A stretch of 64,000 nucleotides of DNA, taken from positions 4,588,001-4,652,000 of the forward strand of contig CM082586.2 in the NCBI GenBank assembly GCA_040954595.2, written 5' to 3'. This document shows, in pieces, positions 10,553 to 23,380 of this stretch. Made by a program: the position numbers and the translations under genes. The DNA is from Balanoglossus misakiensis. Taxonomy: Eukaryota > Hemichordata. The notes beneath the pieces were generated by a model. That model made no database searches, was not told the origin of the DNA, and saw only the letters and a list, made by a program, of their open reading frames with translations. Each line of letters opens with the position of its first letter. The stretch's first letter is position 1.

Positions 10553-13209
10553 ATGTCAGCGGATGCTAACTTCAAAACACTGCCAGCTGATGAATTTCGG
10601 CGAAAGGGTCAAGAAAAATTTCAACAGAGACAGTTTCAAACCGGTTCTCTTCATAGGAAATACGACGGCTTAGGGATGCTTTCCAGCAGGTTCTGCAAGC
10701 CGGCCAGACTGATTGAGAAAGGAGAAATGGCCAGAAAAGGGCACCGTCGGTCAGGTTCAGAGCTCAGCGATCACTTCCCACTCATCAATGAACAGCAAGT
10801 CGACGATATTACACTGGAGTTTTTCTACAAACCGCACACAATCACCCTGTTGTCGGTGTCTGTACTCACGGCTTTATACTTCGCATTTACAAGGTGAGAT
10901 ATGCAAGCGTTGAATGTAAATTTCAGGGATGGTGACCTATCTTCGTGTTGTCACTCACTTCGCTGACGAAATATTGAAATCACGGCCTTTTTAAAATACA
11001 AAAGAATATTTTTTATTTACGTCGTTTGCACTGATAAAAATCTGCTTAGTATCACCTTTTATTCTGTGACGGCTTTACAATTTTTACACAATGTGTCGAT
11101 TGATTGAAATTGACATGCAGTGAAAGTGACATTTTGTCGTCTGATCACAGATCAGTAATAATTCTAAACCCCAGACGGACGGAGGACTCCGAGGTGTGTG
11201 ATCAATATTTAATATCACTCGCTCGAATTTTAAAGGTCCAAAGGATGCTGTTAGTGTTATGGAAAACTCAGTGGAAAAATAAATCATGATTCTAGGGTAG
11301 TTTTGATCAATTTTGTTAAAAAATCAATTGATGTGCATTGGCCGATCCCATTGTTATTAAATTTGATTTGCATTGTCTTCCTCTCAGGGTGTTTTTCATT
11401 ATGATACGTGAAAGCTGTGGTTAAAATAGGAGGGAGGGGGGGGGGTTTATCATTCAATGATTGTGTTTCACAAAAAATGAAACAGAGCCAATCGGAAAGG
11501 GCATATCATATATTATAAGTCACAGCACTTAATGAATTATTAATGAGTCATCTTCCCATCTGACACATGAACAGTTGTGCTGTACTGTAGATAGATAGTG
11601 ATTGGCTAATTCCTGTGATGTTATTGGTCACGGTCCACAGAGCAGTCCTAGTATCTAGGTCCATGGAAATATTTGAGTGGTGTTCTCATATTTTCCTTTG
11701 TGTCACATTCTATCCATCAATTTTCAGGTGACATTCTAATCTGAAGGTCTAGATTCAAGTGATAAAATATGTTATTGTGCAAGTTTATTGGATTCACAGA
11801 TTTACCAATTCTATCAATTTTTATCATACACATAAGGCAGCCTATTGGGGCACAGTACACCCAATCTATCTCTGTATTGTTGTTTGCACAAAGTATTCAC
11901 ATCCGCTGACAAAAAACTTGCCTTGTGCCCTCCAGATACTGTTATCATCCAACTGAACTGGCTTTGTCAGCTCTCTGTGTAGATCGCATCTGGCTATATG
12001 TATTATAAACCTTTTTCATCCAGTTTATGATCTACATTGTTCAGCTCGCCAAACCACTGCGGTACTGACTTGTCATTATTTTGCAGCTGTCTTTAATACT
12101 GTATATGTATTTTAATACACATAACTCAATTTTCATAATGAAATTATGGTGGCAGTTAATAACTTCGCTGTGCGTTTATTGATTGACACTTTACTTACCT
12201 ATGTTTCATGCTTTTTGAGTGAATAGATCTATTTCCAGTTTGCAGGGGAAAAAATTGTATTGAAAACTTGCAGTGAGATGAAGTGAATAGAGAAAATGCC
12301 CTCACCTATTTATTCTGTGACTTGTTCACAGATGCTATGTAAACATAGAGCCAAAGTCAAAGGTTGATAATACTTTAGCGGAAATATCCGTCGTCAGGCG
12401 TATTGAAATGGATCAATAACGTTTGAAAATAAAGTCATGAGAAAGTGAAAAGTAACAGTTCATGGAGGCTTCGAAGTTGAATGGTCTCTAGATAGATTTT
12501 GTAAAAGACAATTGTTTCCCCCAAAAAACTATGTCCATTCTTTATCCTGGCAAAATGGTTTTCCTAGGTCAAACTTCCAAAATCAAACATTTATGTATGT
12601 TATTATATAAAATGTCGACAAGCGCCGGAAAGATCTCATAGTCAGATTATGTTACATCTTTACATACAATCTCCATTTACAAAATGACAGAAATTCTCGA
12701 TGAATGAATATTTCATGCAGACATTCTGTTTCTTGGAAAATTGAGCATCAAAATATGAAGTGATCAATTATTTATCCTTGCTTGATGTTCTTGTGAGACG
12801 CTGTAACTAGTGAACTGCACAAAAGATTTGGAGTCGGCTGTCAACGTGAATTTTTGTCTTTTGGAAGTGAACACAGTAGCTGCATAAATAAGTAAGAAGA
12901 CAATCACATTGGACGAGGATAGGCAAATTAACATTTAATATGCTGGGACTGAATGTGCAGTTGCAAGTCGAGATGGAGTGGTCTGTTCTTGACTCATTTG
13001 ATCATAAAAGTTGGTTTATTTGTTTTACAGAGATGAAGAGGTGAGCTCTCAAGACAACATCTGGGCAGGTGTCTGTTGTATGGTCTTCTTCTTCCTTATC
13101 ATCAGCGTCTTAGCATTCCCAAATGGTAAGTGATTTTATCAATCAACAAATCTATAGAAATTAATAATTAATAAACCTCCTTGTGCATGCATGATCCCCC
13201 CTTCAATTG

Positions 13210-13292
<83 letters not shown>

Positions 13293-13306
13293 ACAACATC
13301 ATCATC

Positions 13307-13352
<46 letters not shown>

Positions 13353-13354
13353 CA

Positions 13355-13403
<49 letters not shown>

Positions 13404-13404
13404 C

Positions 13405-13446
<42 letters not shown>

Positions 13447-16400
13447 GCTTAAATAGTAGAAAAACATGTAGAGTGATAACAAATAACTTCAATACCTTCA
13501 TTAAATCAGGTTGTGTCAAATTATGAATTGATTGTAATTTTATAATTACAATATAATCAATGAAAGCTTGAAATGATTGTATTATACACCCAAATCACGT
13601 TAATTGCAAATATTCTTGAAATCAAAACTTGCTTTTGAATAGCTGAGTTTTGACATGATTGAATCTTTGCGTATTAACTTAACTCAAGGCTGGCATGCCA
13701 AGAGACATCCATTCCAAAGACAGCTGTCCATATCTTACTTGGAGATAGCTCATTAGCTCAAAGATAATCAGCAAGAAATTACATGACTGTAATCTTTCAG
13801 GCCTTTCCCATATCTGTTCAGATCACTTAGAAACATTTTGTTACATTAAATAATTTATCTCTGAGCGCTCAGTTTGATGTTGTTATAGATCACTATCGTC
13901 TTCCATTAAACCAATAGTACAGTGCACTAGTGCTGCATGTGCGGCATTTGCTGTATAGGAAATGGTGTTCACATTTTCCAAACTTTACGTGAGTGTGCGA
14001 GATCTTACGTGGCTAGTTTATATGGACAAACAGCATATAAAGCAGCACAATTTTGTTAAACTCTGCACCTACAGTATACATGTGTATACAAAATTGTACA
14101 ACTTGGCTAGTATCCCCGCATAATCAAGTCTCGCGAGATCTCGCAATGAGTGGAAAATCATCTATGAACAACCAAATAGTCAAGTCAGTCATACTATGCT
14201 CACAGTCATACGAGCATACTCACCATGAACTGACTTAGCTGTTCAGATGGTACTTGGTGTACTGAACAGGACTGTAACTGTGAGCAGTGATATAGAAACA
14301 CCTTTACCTGGATATTGTCCATATCAGAAATCATGACAGAGCTAGAGATATTTGGGTTTCTCTGAGAATAATGTTGGGGCCGTTGTTATGGTAACTACCT
14401 GTCTGATGTCCTTGAAAGAGCTCATTACAATTTTCCTACATGCACGGCAGATGTGACATGCATGTAGATGATATTAGGGGATATTAGACCTTCTCATAAA
14501 GTGTGCATCAAATGAGATATACCACTGGACCATCTGGCAATTTTGAAACAGTTCTCATCTTTTGACTTGACAGTCAGTATACTGTCTTCTATGTTGTAAT
14601 AAATTAAAATAGAACAGGTTTATTTAGAATCCTCTCGCTATTACGTAAGGAGGCCACGGAAGCAATCTATAGTTAGATAAATAGATACCAAATTTTGTAA
14701 GTAAAAGAACACTCCTGTCAAGATTTACTCATTCATTGATCTGCTACATTGTTTAAATTGTGGTTTTTCTCCCATGCTGAGTTCAAACTGGATTGAGCTT
14801 TTAAACTCTTGTGACCTCTCCCACAGGAAGAACAGTACCAAGTACGTGCAAAATTCACTTATTTTTCTTAAGTAAAGTAGTGTGCAATATAAGACATAGG
14901 GTTGTTGTCATTATTTCATTTTTATGGTTTATGAAAACAAAATGTAAACAAAAATAGAGAGAGTAAGATACCTTTAAATCAACCCATCCTTACCACTTAA
15001 ATCCCACTGACATCTAACACTGTAGTAAACATAATATCTCAAATAGTTTGATCCTGAATTACACAGTTTATATTTTCATCTCCATGATTTGTGACTGGAA
15101 TGACATATTGCATTTCTCCCTTTCTTAACAAATTTAAGTTAATCTTACTTACCTTGCAGTGCAAACTAGATAGTAATTAAATGTGGACATATTTTAGAAA
15201 ACATAAAAGAAACCAAGAAAGCAAAAATCTATTTTCTGAAATATATAGATAATACTTACCTCTTCTGCCATAAAGTTTGGAGCCAATACGGCCAAAGTTG
15301 GTAGCTTACCTTTGCGGTTAGTACAATAACCTCAGGTGACTTCAACTGACATCATAGTTTCTTGATGTTCAAATGTTGTAACTATGCCTGCATGGATGAT
15401 AATCTGGAATTTGAAAGATATATGAATGTCATCACACTTTGTGGATGTATTTTAATGATATGGTCCACTCAAATTGTCAATGTTTTTTTCTGAACATAGA
15501 TTTGTGTAATAAATTAGCTATAATTGGGAATGTGGAAAAGTGGAATTTAGTCTTGCTTGCATGGTTAACATCCTGGATACTAAGAGGAAGTAAAAACAGT
15601 GGTATCTGTGTATTCATCTCTGAGTATAGCATTAAATGGAAATGCTTGTTCTAGCGCTAATGGATTTTTATTTCCATTAGATTGATGGAGGTTTAGATAT
15701 GTTATTAATTATTATGCATGCAGATAGCAGAATTATGCTACACAGTGATTCTACTGTACTGTTTGAGGTCCAAGGTATATGGCAGTATTATGGCATTTTC
15801 TTGGCAACTGACAGAAATCATTTCTAATAATTTTATTCTATTGATACAGACTCAAATGGCCGAATATTCAGAAATATAATATTTCTTACAACAATATAAT
15901 TTGGAATTTTATATCAGCTGTATGCCCTAATTGAAGGGCAGCATTTCGCAGAACGTTGTATGATTTCTGGATATGTAAATCCAGGCACGCAAAGATAGCT
16001 TATTTGTAGACTACCCTTCGCTAGCTGCCTTGCAGGCATGTGACATGGTTGTGGCAATATCTAGTATACCAGACTCGCACTATTTGAAGAAGCATGGAGA
16101 GATCAATGAAAGGAATGTGTTTGATTTGTATTCAGCGAATAATGAGATTACATCCATCCCCTTGAGTGGTGATATTTGGATGTGTTAAGTGCAAAATCAA
16201 TACTTCACTTCAAATTTATGTAGCTCAATCATGCAGGGCATCCTATCTGTAGGTCATTCGTATGTTTCTTCTGATTTTTCCGCATTGTTTCAGACATTTG
16301 TAGTGAGCAGTATAGTCTTTAAAAACATATACTGTATCATTTGTGTAATAGTATTAGCCGTTCTATACATCAACTGCATTCAACATGCAGGCAATATACC

Positions 16401-19400
16401 AGGAATTACCCTATTCTATTATTAATTTATTCAAATTGGGATATATCTGTGCATTTTGTGGTCCAGTATTAAGCCAGGTTGCAGCAGATTAAAACCTTCA
16501 GTAATTCAGATCCACCATCAATCACACGATATTGCCGCACAATTGAGTAATAATAACAATTTTCCTACAAATTAAATCAAATACAAATTTGTCGTTATCA
16601 GAAATTTCAAGGTTTTATAAAAATCCATGGTGAGATTTGTTGAAAATAGCAAATGGCACATATTATTTTTCTCTATAAAGCATAAATGTATGATAAGTAG
16701 TGTTCTGTTGGCAAGGGGCAATTTGCAATAAATGTATTACAGTCTGAATACTGAATTATCATACAGCTCCTGATGTTACTTATGGTATTCTATTGTACAA
16801 TACCTGTCTATTTTTTACAGTACAGCGAGTTGCAATGGGACTGGCATGTTTGTGTGTACTTAGGGAATTACTTTATTTTTGGCTGGATGCCAAATCGTTT
16901 CCATGACTTTATTCAGGTCTCGTCCGCTTTGATTTCATGGTGGATGGTTCTTCACCCTTCAAAGTGTCCCTCAAAGTGACGTAAAGTGAATGTCAAGGAA
17001 AGGGGACTTAAGTACAATGACAGGCTAACATTCTAAATAACAGGTTCTGTGTGTAACACTAAATTTGTTTCTACATATATAGAAAGGTATTTTATGGCAA
17101 AGCACCATAGGGTATACGGTAGCATTAAGTGTATGATAATTGATTTTTCTTTTTACTTCAGGTCCTTTTACAAGACCACACCCAGCAATATGGCGCATAG
17201 TATTCGGTAAGTCCTCAGAATCCAAAATAAATGAACCAAACCTGCTAGAGATATTTATTTCTTGTAGATAGGACTGTATAGTAGAGGTACAGACTACTGA
17301 TATAGTTGTGCTAAATGACAATGACATTTTTAATGACAATTTATCACTCATTGTATTATTTCATATGCAATATCCACAGGTCTCAGCGTTCTGTATCTTC
17401 TACTGCTTGGATTTATACTTTTCCAAAATATCAGAGATGTCAACGAAATGATGTATGCACTTTACCCAGATCTCAGGAATGTCACACCAGATTCTAAGGT
17501 AAGACCCACAATAGTTCTACTCAAATCATGAAATGTACACATTGGGATCCCTAATCTGAATATGTTTGGTATGAGTGAAATAGTTTTTGTGTCAGTATGA
17601 GTTGATTATATGTACAGGGATGTATGAATAAAGTAACAGTAAAAAATTGTATAATAACTTTCTGTCTTAATAATTTTCTCTTTGCCAATCTCCCGAAGCT
17701 TTTCAACATGATCACAGCCTACATTTACATGCAGACTGACAGACAACCTCCCTAATCCTTTTGAGATTTTATGATTTGAGTCACGTGCACTACGTGAAGT
17801 TGATGGAACCTGACATCAGCTCCACTTTCATCTGCAAATCAATTAAGTACCCTACAGTGAAGTGGATTTAAAGTGAACAACGTGACCTACACACCAAGTC
17901 AGTGAAGCTGTGCTAATGGAGAAAGATATTTAACGAGTGGGGAAATGGCTTTGCCTAGCTCTCCATATGTGTGCCATTCCCAGACAGATCGAAAATTGTG
18001 CTTCTCCGAGACATTCTTTCAATTGCACATTTTCATTAAACGTATTGTAATGTCGTCGCATTGTCACTGCAAACTGCTCCCGGGAATCAAATAAATGGCT
18101 TTACGTCTGGTTTTCTACAGAGCTCTGACTTCTCAGTCAGTTCATTCGACGTTTCAAATTGGCTGTGAGCTATCCAAATTTACCCAAATTGGCAAGCCAC
18201 ACCCTGCTTGCTGTGATCATCGATGCGGCGATGGGAAAATCATGGTGCAATAGGATAACGGCTTATCTTTCATGTCGTCGTTCCAGATCCCTCAAAATAA
18301 TTCCAATGTGGAAATGGGGACGCAATAACCCCTCGCAATGGCATCCTTGATTATACACACTGTCATAACCATAAAAAATGGCTGTTTGTTCTCTACATAG
18401 GGAATTTCCATCATGTATCTAGGATTAGCATCATAAGGAGAGGCAGTAAAAATATTCTGTTTCAATCCTTGCGGTCCCAGTGTGTCGCTTGCACCATTGG
18501 CTTTTGATTTTCCAAGTAGATTGTGAAGACGGAACTCTCGGCTCTTAACTTAATGAGATCTGGTTCTAATCGGAGACCCTGATCTTTGTTCACTATCCCG
18601 AGGTTTCCGTGTGGGACACATTTCATTTGCATAAATGCGAGACTTTCCGTGTACTGTAAAAAGGTTGTTGATACAGTTTTTAAACGCTCGGTAATTTATG
18701 CCATGAAGGTGGGCCCTCACTAGATCATGACACATAGTACAGCTACATGTATTCATTGTGGTGTCATATTATTTTTGGCAATATACACTTTGTGTAAAAT
18801 TCTCAATTATGTCCAAATACATGAAATTATGGCTTTGAGAAGACAACAACGAAGTCTTACAATTCTAATTATTCTGGTTAACCTAAAGGTGCATCATGTG
18901 TAGCTTGTGAGGTTCCTGTGGGTATTTTGTTCCATAACTACATGAATTCTTAAACACCGCAGGACTGCATTTCAGTTGCCACTGGCAAAGTTCATCGTGA
19001 TGAGGACTGTTTTTTTTTCTCACGATGTGCTCATTGTGAGTTGAATTTCCACTTCAATGACCTCCATGAAAGTATCCGTGCCGGTTCAGCAACAGTCTGA
19101 AAATCAGTTAGTAAAATATTGAGAACTCCTTGAAACGGGAAAATCGAGGTAAAATTTCATTAAAGGCATCAGTGGGATGTATTTTTCATAGTTAAATCAA
19201 ATGAATCTTTTATGGAGATTGAAAAACATTTTCATATATGTAAGTAAATAAATTTATACTAGACGTGCATCAAATTTCATCAAAAGTGCTGCATTATTAC
19301 TCAGCTGGTTCCCATTATTAATAACGCAGCTGTGCTGGGGCCACTTCGCTGTTAGTATTCCTTTGTGTGTGTGTCCAATTCATCTCCATTCGTTTTCATT

Positions 19401-22400
19401 ATTAGTATTTTATGAGTTTGAAGCACCGCTGGGCGATAACCCCAATGCTGCCCAGACTCTTTGGGAGTAATCCCCCAGGGAAAGAAATTCTACTGAGGTC
19501 AGATGATCCACCCAATGCCAGCTGCTGTTGTTCTGAAATATATTATTTTACCAGATGTGTGTTTGCCCAAAGATATTCATGGGCAAATACATTTTAGCTT
19601 TCAACCGAATAGTGATATAACACATCCAACAAGAACCATTCCTTGATTATATTGACGTATTAAAATTTAAATTTCATGAAATTAAATGCAGCAGTAGTTT
19701 GTTAAAAATTTGACGCAAAAAATACCTGACGCAAAAATCTTAATCAGTGCGTCAATATTGACGCATAGGAAATGGGCGATCTAGTTGTTTTTGCAATTAT
19801 AAGCTGTGGCATTCATAATGACATGCTGTACATACATGTAAAATAACGCAATTTTTGAGTCAAGGTTTTTGATGCAATTTTTTTAATGAATGCGTCAAAA
19901 GTACGCACTCAAAGAAATGTTCTGACTTTCTGTCTCCACTCAGGAATATGCAGTCAACTGTTCAGTTATTACAGGGGAACGAATCTGGAGTCACCTGGAC
20001 ATATTCGCATTTGGTCATTTCGCTGGCTGGGCCTTGAAAGCATTGTTGGTGAGACATTATGGGATATGCTGGACAATCAGTGTCACCTGGGAAATAACTG
20101 AGGTTGGTGCGACAAACATTTTGCATTTATTGAGTGTTGTCACCCAATATTCAAAATTTACCACACTGAGACCGACAACAGTAAGCTGTACATCCAGTAT
20201 TCACTCCCCAAATTTACAAACATTTTCAATTAAAAGAAATGACAATACCAGTACTTGTAACTTAACTGCTCATACAGCCCTAATAACATTCTTGTCCTTT
20301 TTCATTTCAATTGAATAGGTTGCATTTGCTCATTTGCTTCCCAACTTTGCTGAATGCTGGTGGGATCAGTTGATCCTGGATGTGTTGTTGTGCAATGGAT
20401 TGGGAATCTGGTTGGGAATGGTTGTCTGTAAAAAATTAGAAATGAGCAATTTTCACTGGGAAAGCATCAAGTAAGTGGATTTGCTTGTGTCCTTAATACA
20501 TCGGTCGAAAACTCACAAGTGCACTTCTTTATTACACTCATAATATTGCCGGCATGAACACAAACATATATACATATGCAGACAAATTATCTAAAGGGAT
20601 ATTTCTGTATTGTACAATTTCAGAGATATTCACTCCACATCAGGAAAACTACGCCGGGCAGTTCTCCAATTCACTCCAGCCAGGTGAGTGGCGATTTTTT
20701 AACAACTCATACATTGTTATGTTCCACCTGTTTGACGGCTATTGGAGACATCATCTACTTGCTTCTAGATATTACAAAAAGGCAAAAGACAAATAATCAA
20801 ATAGAGAGCATGATAATTTGCATGTATTTAGGTGTATTTCTCATTTAATTTATGACTGGCATGTCAGTATTTGCTGGAGAACTCTAAACACTAAGTTTTT
20901 GTAGTGTGCCTGCGTTTTTGACGTTTATAGGTACTGGATGTCAATTCAATAGATCATATAAACAAATTCTATGTTGGAGTCTACCTAGTTAACGTCGATA
21001 CATATTTTGATCTCTCACTGTAGCTGGACACATGTAAGATGGTTAGACCCAAATTCCTCCTTCATGAGAGTAGTCGCAGTGTATATCCTTCTTGTTATGT
21101 GGCAGGTAAGATAAAACAAATTACGGTGCCATCAACATAGCGACATTCTTGCAAGCTATAGCTTTGCTTTCACTCTATGATGTGAATGTCTTTACACTTC
21201 ACATAATGTGATGTTTTATCTTGTTTTTTGACAGGTGACAGAACTGAACACATTTTTCTTGAAACATATATTATTGATACCAACTGGCCACCAATTGAAT
21301 ATAATTAGGATTTTTCTCATAGCAGTCATTGTAGCTCCTACTATAAGGTAACTTTTACATTTTTAAAGAAAATATCTGACGATATACCAAGTACAACAGA
21401 AAAGTTTGCTGAGCCTCAATCACTTTCCTGTACAATGTCTTAGCAGTAGACTCCATGGAAATATCCTAAGTTCAGAATGAAGAATTATAGAAGCAAACAA
21501 TCACTAATACATAGTATGACAAACTTTTGTAGAGATGGGTAACATTTGAATTTCAATTGTACCATAACCTAACTGTACATAGTCAACGGTGATAGATTAG
21601 TTTCCATACCTATTGCAGTAACATTTCTATATCTCTCTCTTCATTCCTCATGATCACATCGCAGGCAATACTATTCATATGTCACCGATCCACGTTGTAA
21701 ACGTTTAGGTACTCAATGCTGGGTATTCTGGTGAGTTTGGGTGCATCATTCACTGCCAGTCTGTTGTGTTATCTCTCTGTGCATTATCTTTATTTGGTCA
21801 TCATCAACACATTGCTAATCACGTATAATCACATACATACAAAGAGGAGTTATCAGTCGACAATTTTCGACCTGTTCTGGAAACTGTTACGTGCATGGCT
21901 GAGTTGGAAAGCACCATGCATGCACACTCTCGGAAACATAAACTAAGATATCGACCAAGACCCGCTTGATAACAGGGTAGAAATTTCATGAGGTACTTTC
22001 GGATGTGGTGTGTTATAAAATGGAATACTGTTCTCTTTGTTGCTGTGACTAATGCATGTGGTGCACATTCTCTTCGACTTGGCTTGGTCTGCATGTTCTA
22101 TTCTAATTAAGCTTAGTTATCATGTAAAAGAATATGCTTTGACATCATTATAGTGCCTTTGTCATAAGCATGTGCATGCTCATCAAATAAACACTACATA
22201 CCACACTCCATACAGAGTACATATGTACTATACGAGTCTGTGTCTGCTGTAAAAATGAAGTTATCTTCGTATAACTCATAAAAATTCTACACAGACACAG
22301 ATGAGCAGGGCACTTGATTCTCATAACCCTTTAGTTTCAATTATGTGCTTGACTAGTGTAGCCTTTATAAGAAAGGTGAGAACACAATAGTTGTATTACA

Positions 22401-23380
22401 GTTCCATTGGACAACCATTTCTTCTTTAAATTGATGGGTATAAACTTATTGACTGTAATCAGTAACAAAAAATAACCCAAACAAGTTAATTCGCACTATA
22501 ACACTATATAGATGGATTACATTGGTCTCTGTTGCAGGAATTAACTCCATAGCACTGCCAAGACAGCCACATAGTTTAATCCATCACTTTGCCATTAACC
22601 CATTAAGTCCCTTTCTTCTTTCTCAGTGCAATAACTCTGATGGAAGCTTTAATATGTGTCAAGTTTGGACTTGAGTTGTTTGCTCACACAGTACTAACAA
22701 ATGTGATTCTGTGGCTGGTTTTCCAGGTGAGACTTTCTTTGCGTGGTCTTTGGTAGCTTTACTCCTGTCTTGACTTACTTAACAACTGTCTGCTCATTGC
22801 TCTATGGTTCAGCTGTGTGGCTTTAAGTTGTAGTTTCTAAGGCTTTGAAGCTCTGAATTAGTCCCATGATTTTCCACTTAATTTCATTTGCTTGTCTTCT
22901 CAGATGATGATCTGCAGTGTCTGCCTATACTTTATGGTGCTTGTTGCAAGGAAATCAAATCCAAAGGTAAATCCGTCATAATTCTCTCAGATCTGACTCT
23001 TCCACCTTCCATGAGATAAAGTATAACTTTATGATATGATGATACAGGACCTGGTAATTAGCTTACCTTGAATGATATTGATTATTGGACCTGATTTGAT
23101 GTCTTTTTGCTGTCCGTCTCATACCATGTGTCATTTTCTTCCTGAGTGAGGCCAACACAAATAACTTTTGTGACGTTTCCATTCATAGGTTGTACTCTCT
23201 CCTCAAAATGGATGCGATGATCGATTAAGGCAGTGGATTCAAACCCATAGCATCTATAACAACACTGGTTACCACGGCAGTGCTGTGAGAGAGAACAGTC
23301 ACTCTGAACTGAGAAATGGACAGGCTAACATCTTTCGGATGAGACGACGCAACCGATTGGAAAAGAATGATGGAATGTAG
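10553..23380 (+). CDS. PTDSS1: Phosphatidylserine synthase 1
   Basis: Thirteen exons: 10553-10893, 13031-13125, 17162-17206, 17380-17498, 19944-20102, 20319-20470, 20624-20683, 21024-21105, 21235-21347, 21665-21730, 22627-22726, 22904-22966 and 23189-23380. All splices are GT-AG and in phase, giving 528 residues. The enzyme exchanges the head group of phosphatidylcholine for serine in the ER/MAM membrane to make phosphatidylserine. The sequence has many hydrophobic segments and the family hallmarks [18 protein letters not shown] (146-153), [29 protein letters not shown] and [10 protein letters not shown]. Arg150 matches the arginine known in mammalian PSS1 (Arg95) to be needed for feedback inhibition by PS. 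The N-terminus is about 55 residues longer than in mammals, and the C-terminus keeps a basic RRRNR stretch. PTDSS2 is the only realistic alternative; residue identity across exons 2-11 favours PTDSS1. Confidence 0.97.
13211..13446. repeat. (ATC)n microsatellite, about 235 bp
   Basis: A long, lightly interrupted ATC trinucleotide array in intron 2 of PTDSS1. It produces meaningless poly-Asp, poly-His, poly-Ser, poly-Ile and poly-Met frames on both strands. Confidence 0.97.

Noticed and set aside
13139-13526. Overlapping frames coding poly-Asp, poly-Ser, poly-His, poly-Ile and poly-Met
   Set aside because: All are readings of the (ATC)n microsatellite in PTDSS1 intron 2. There is no splice support or non-repeat coding content.
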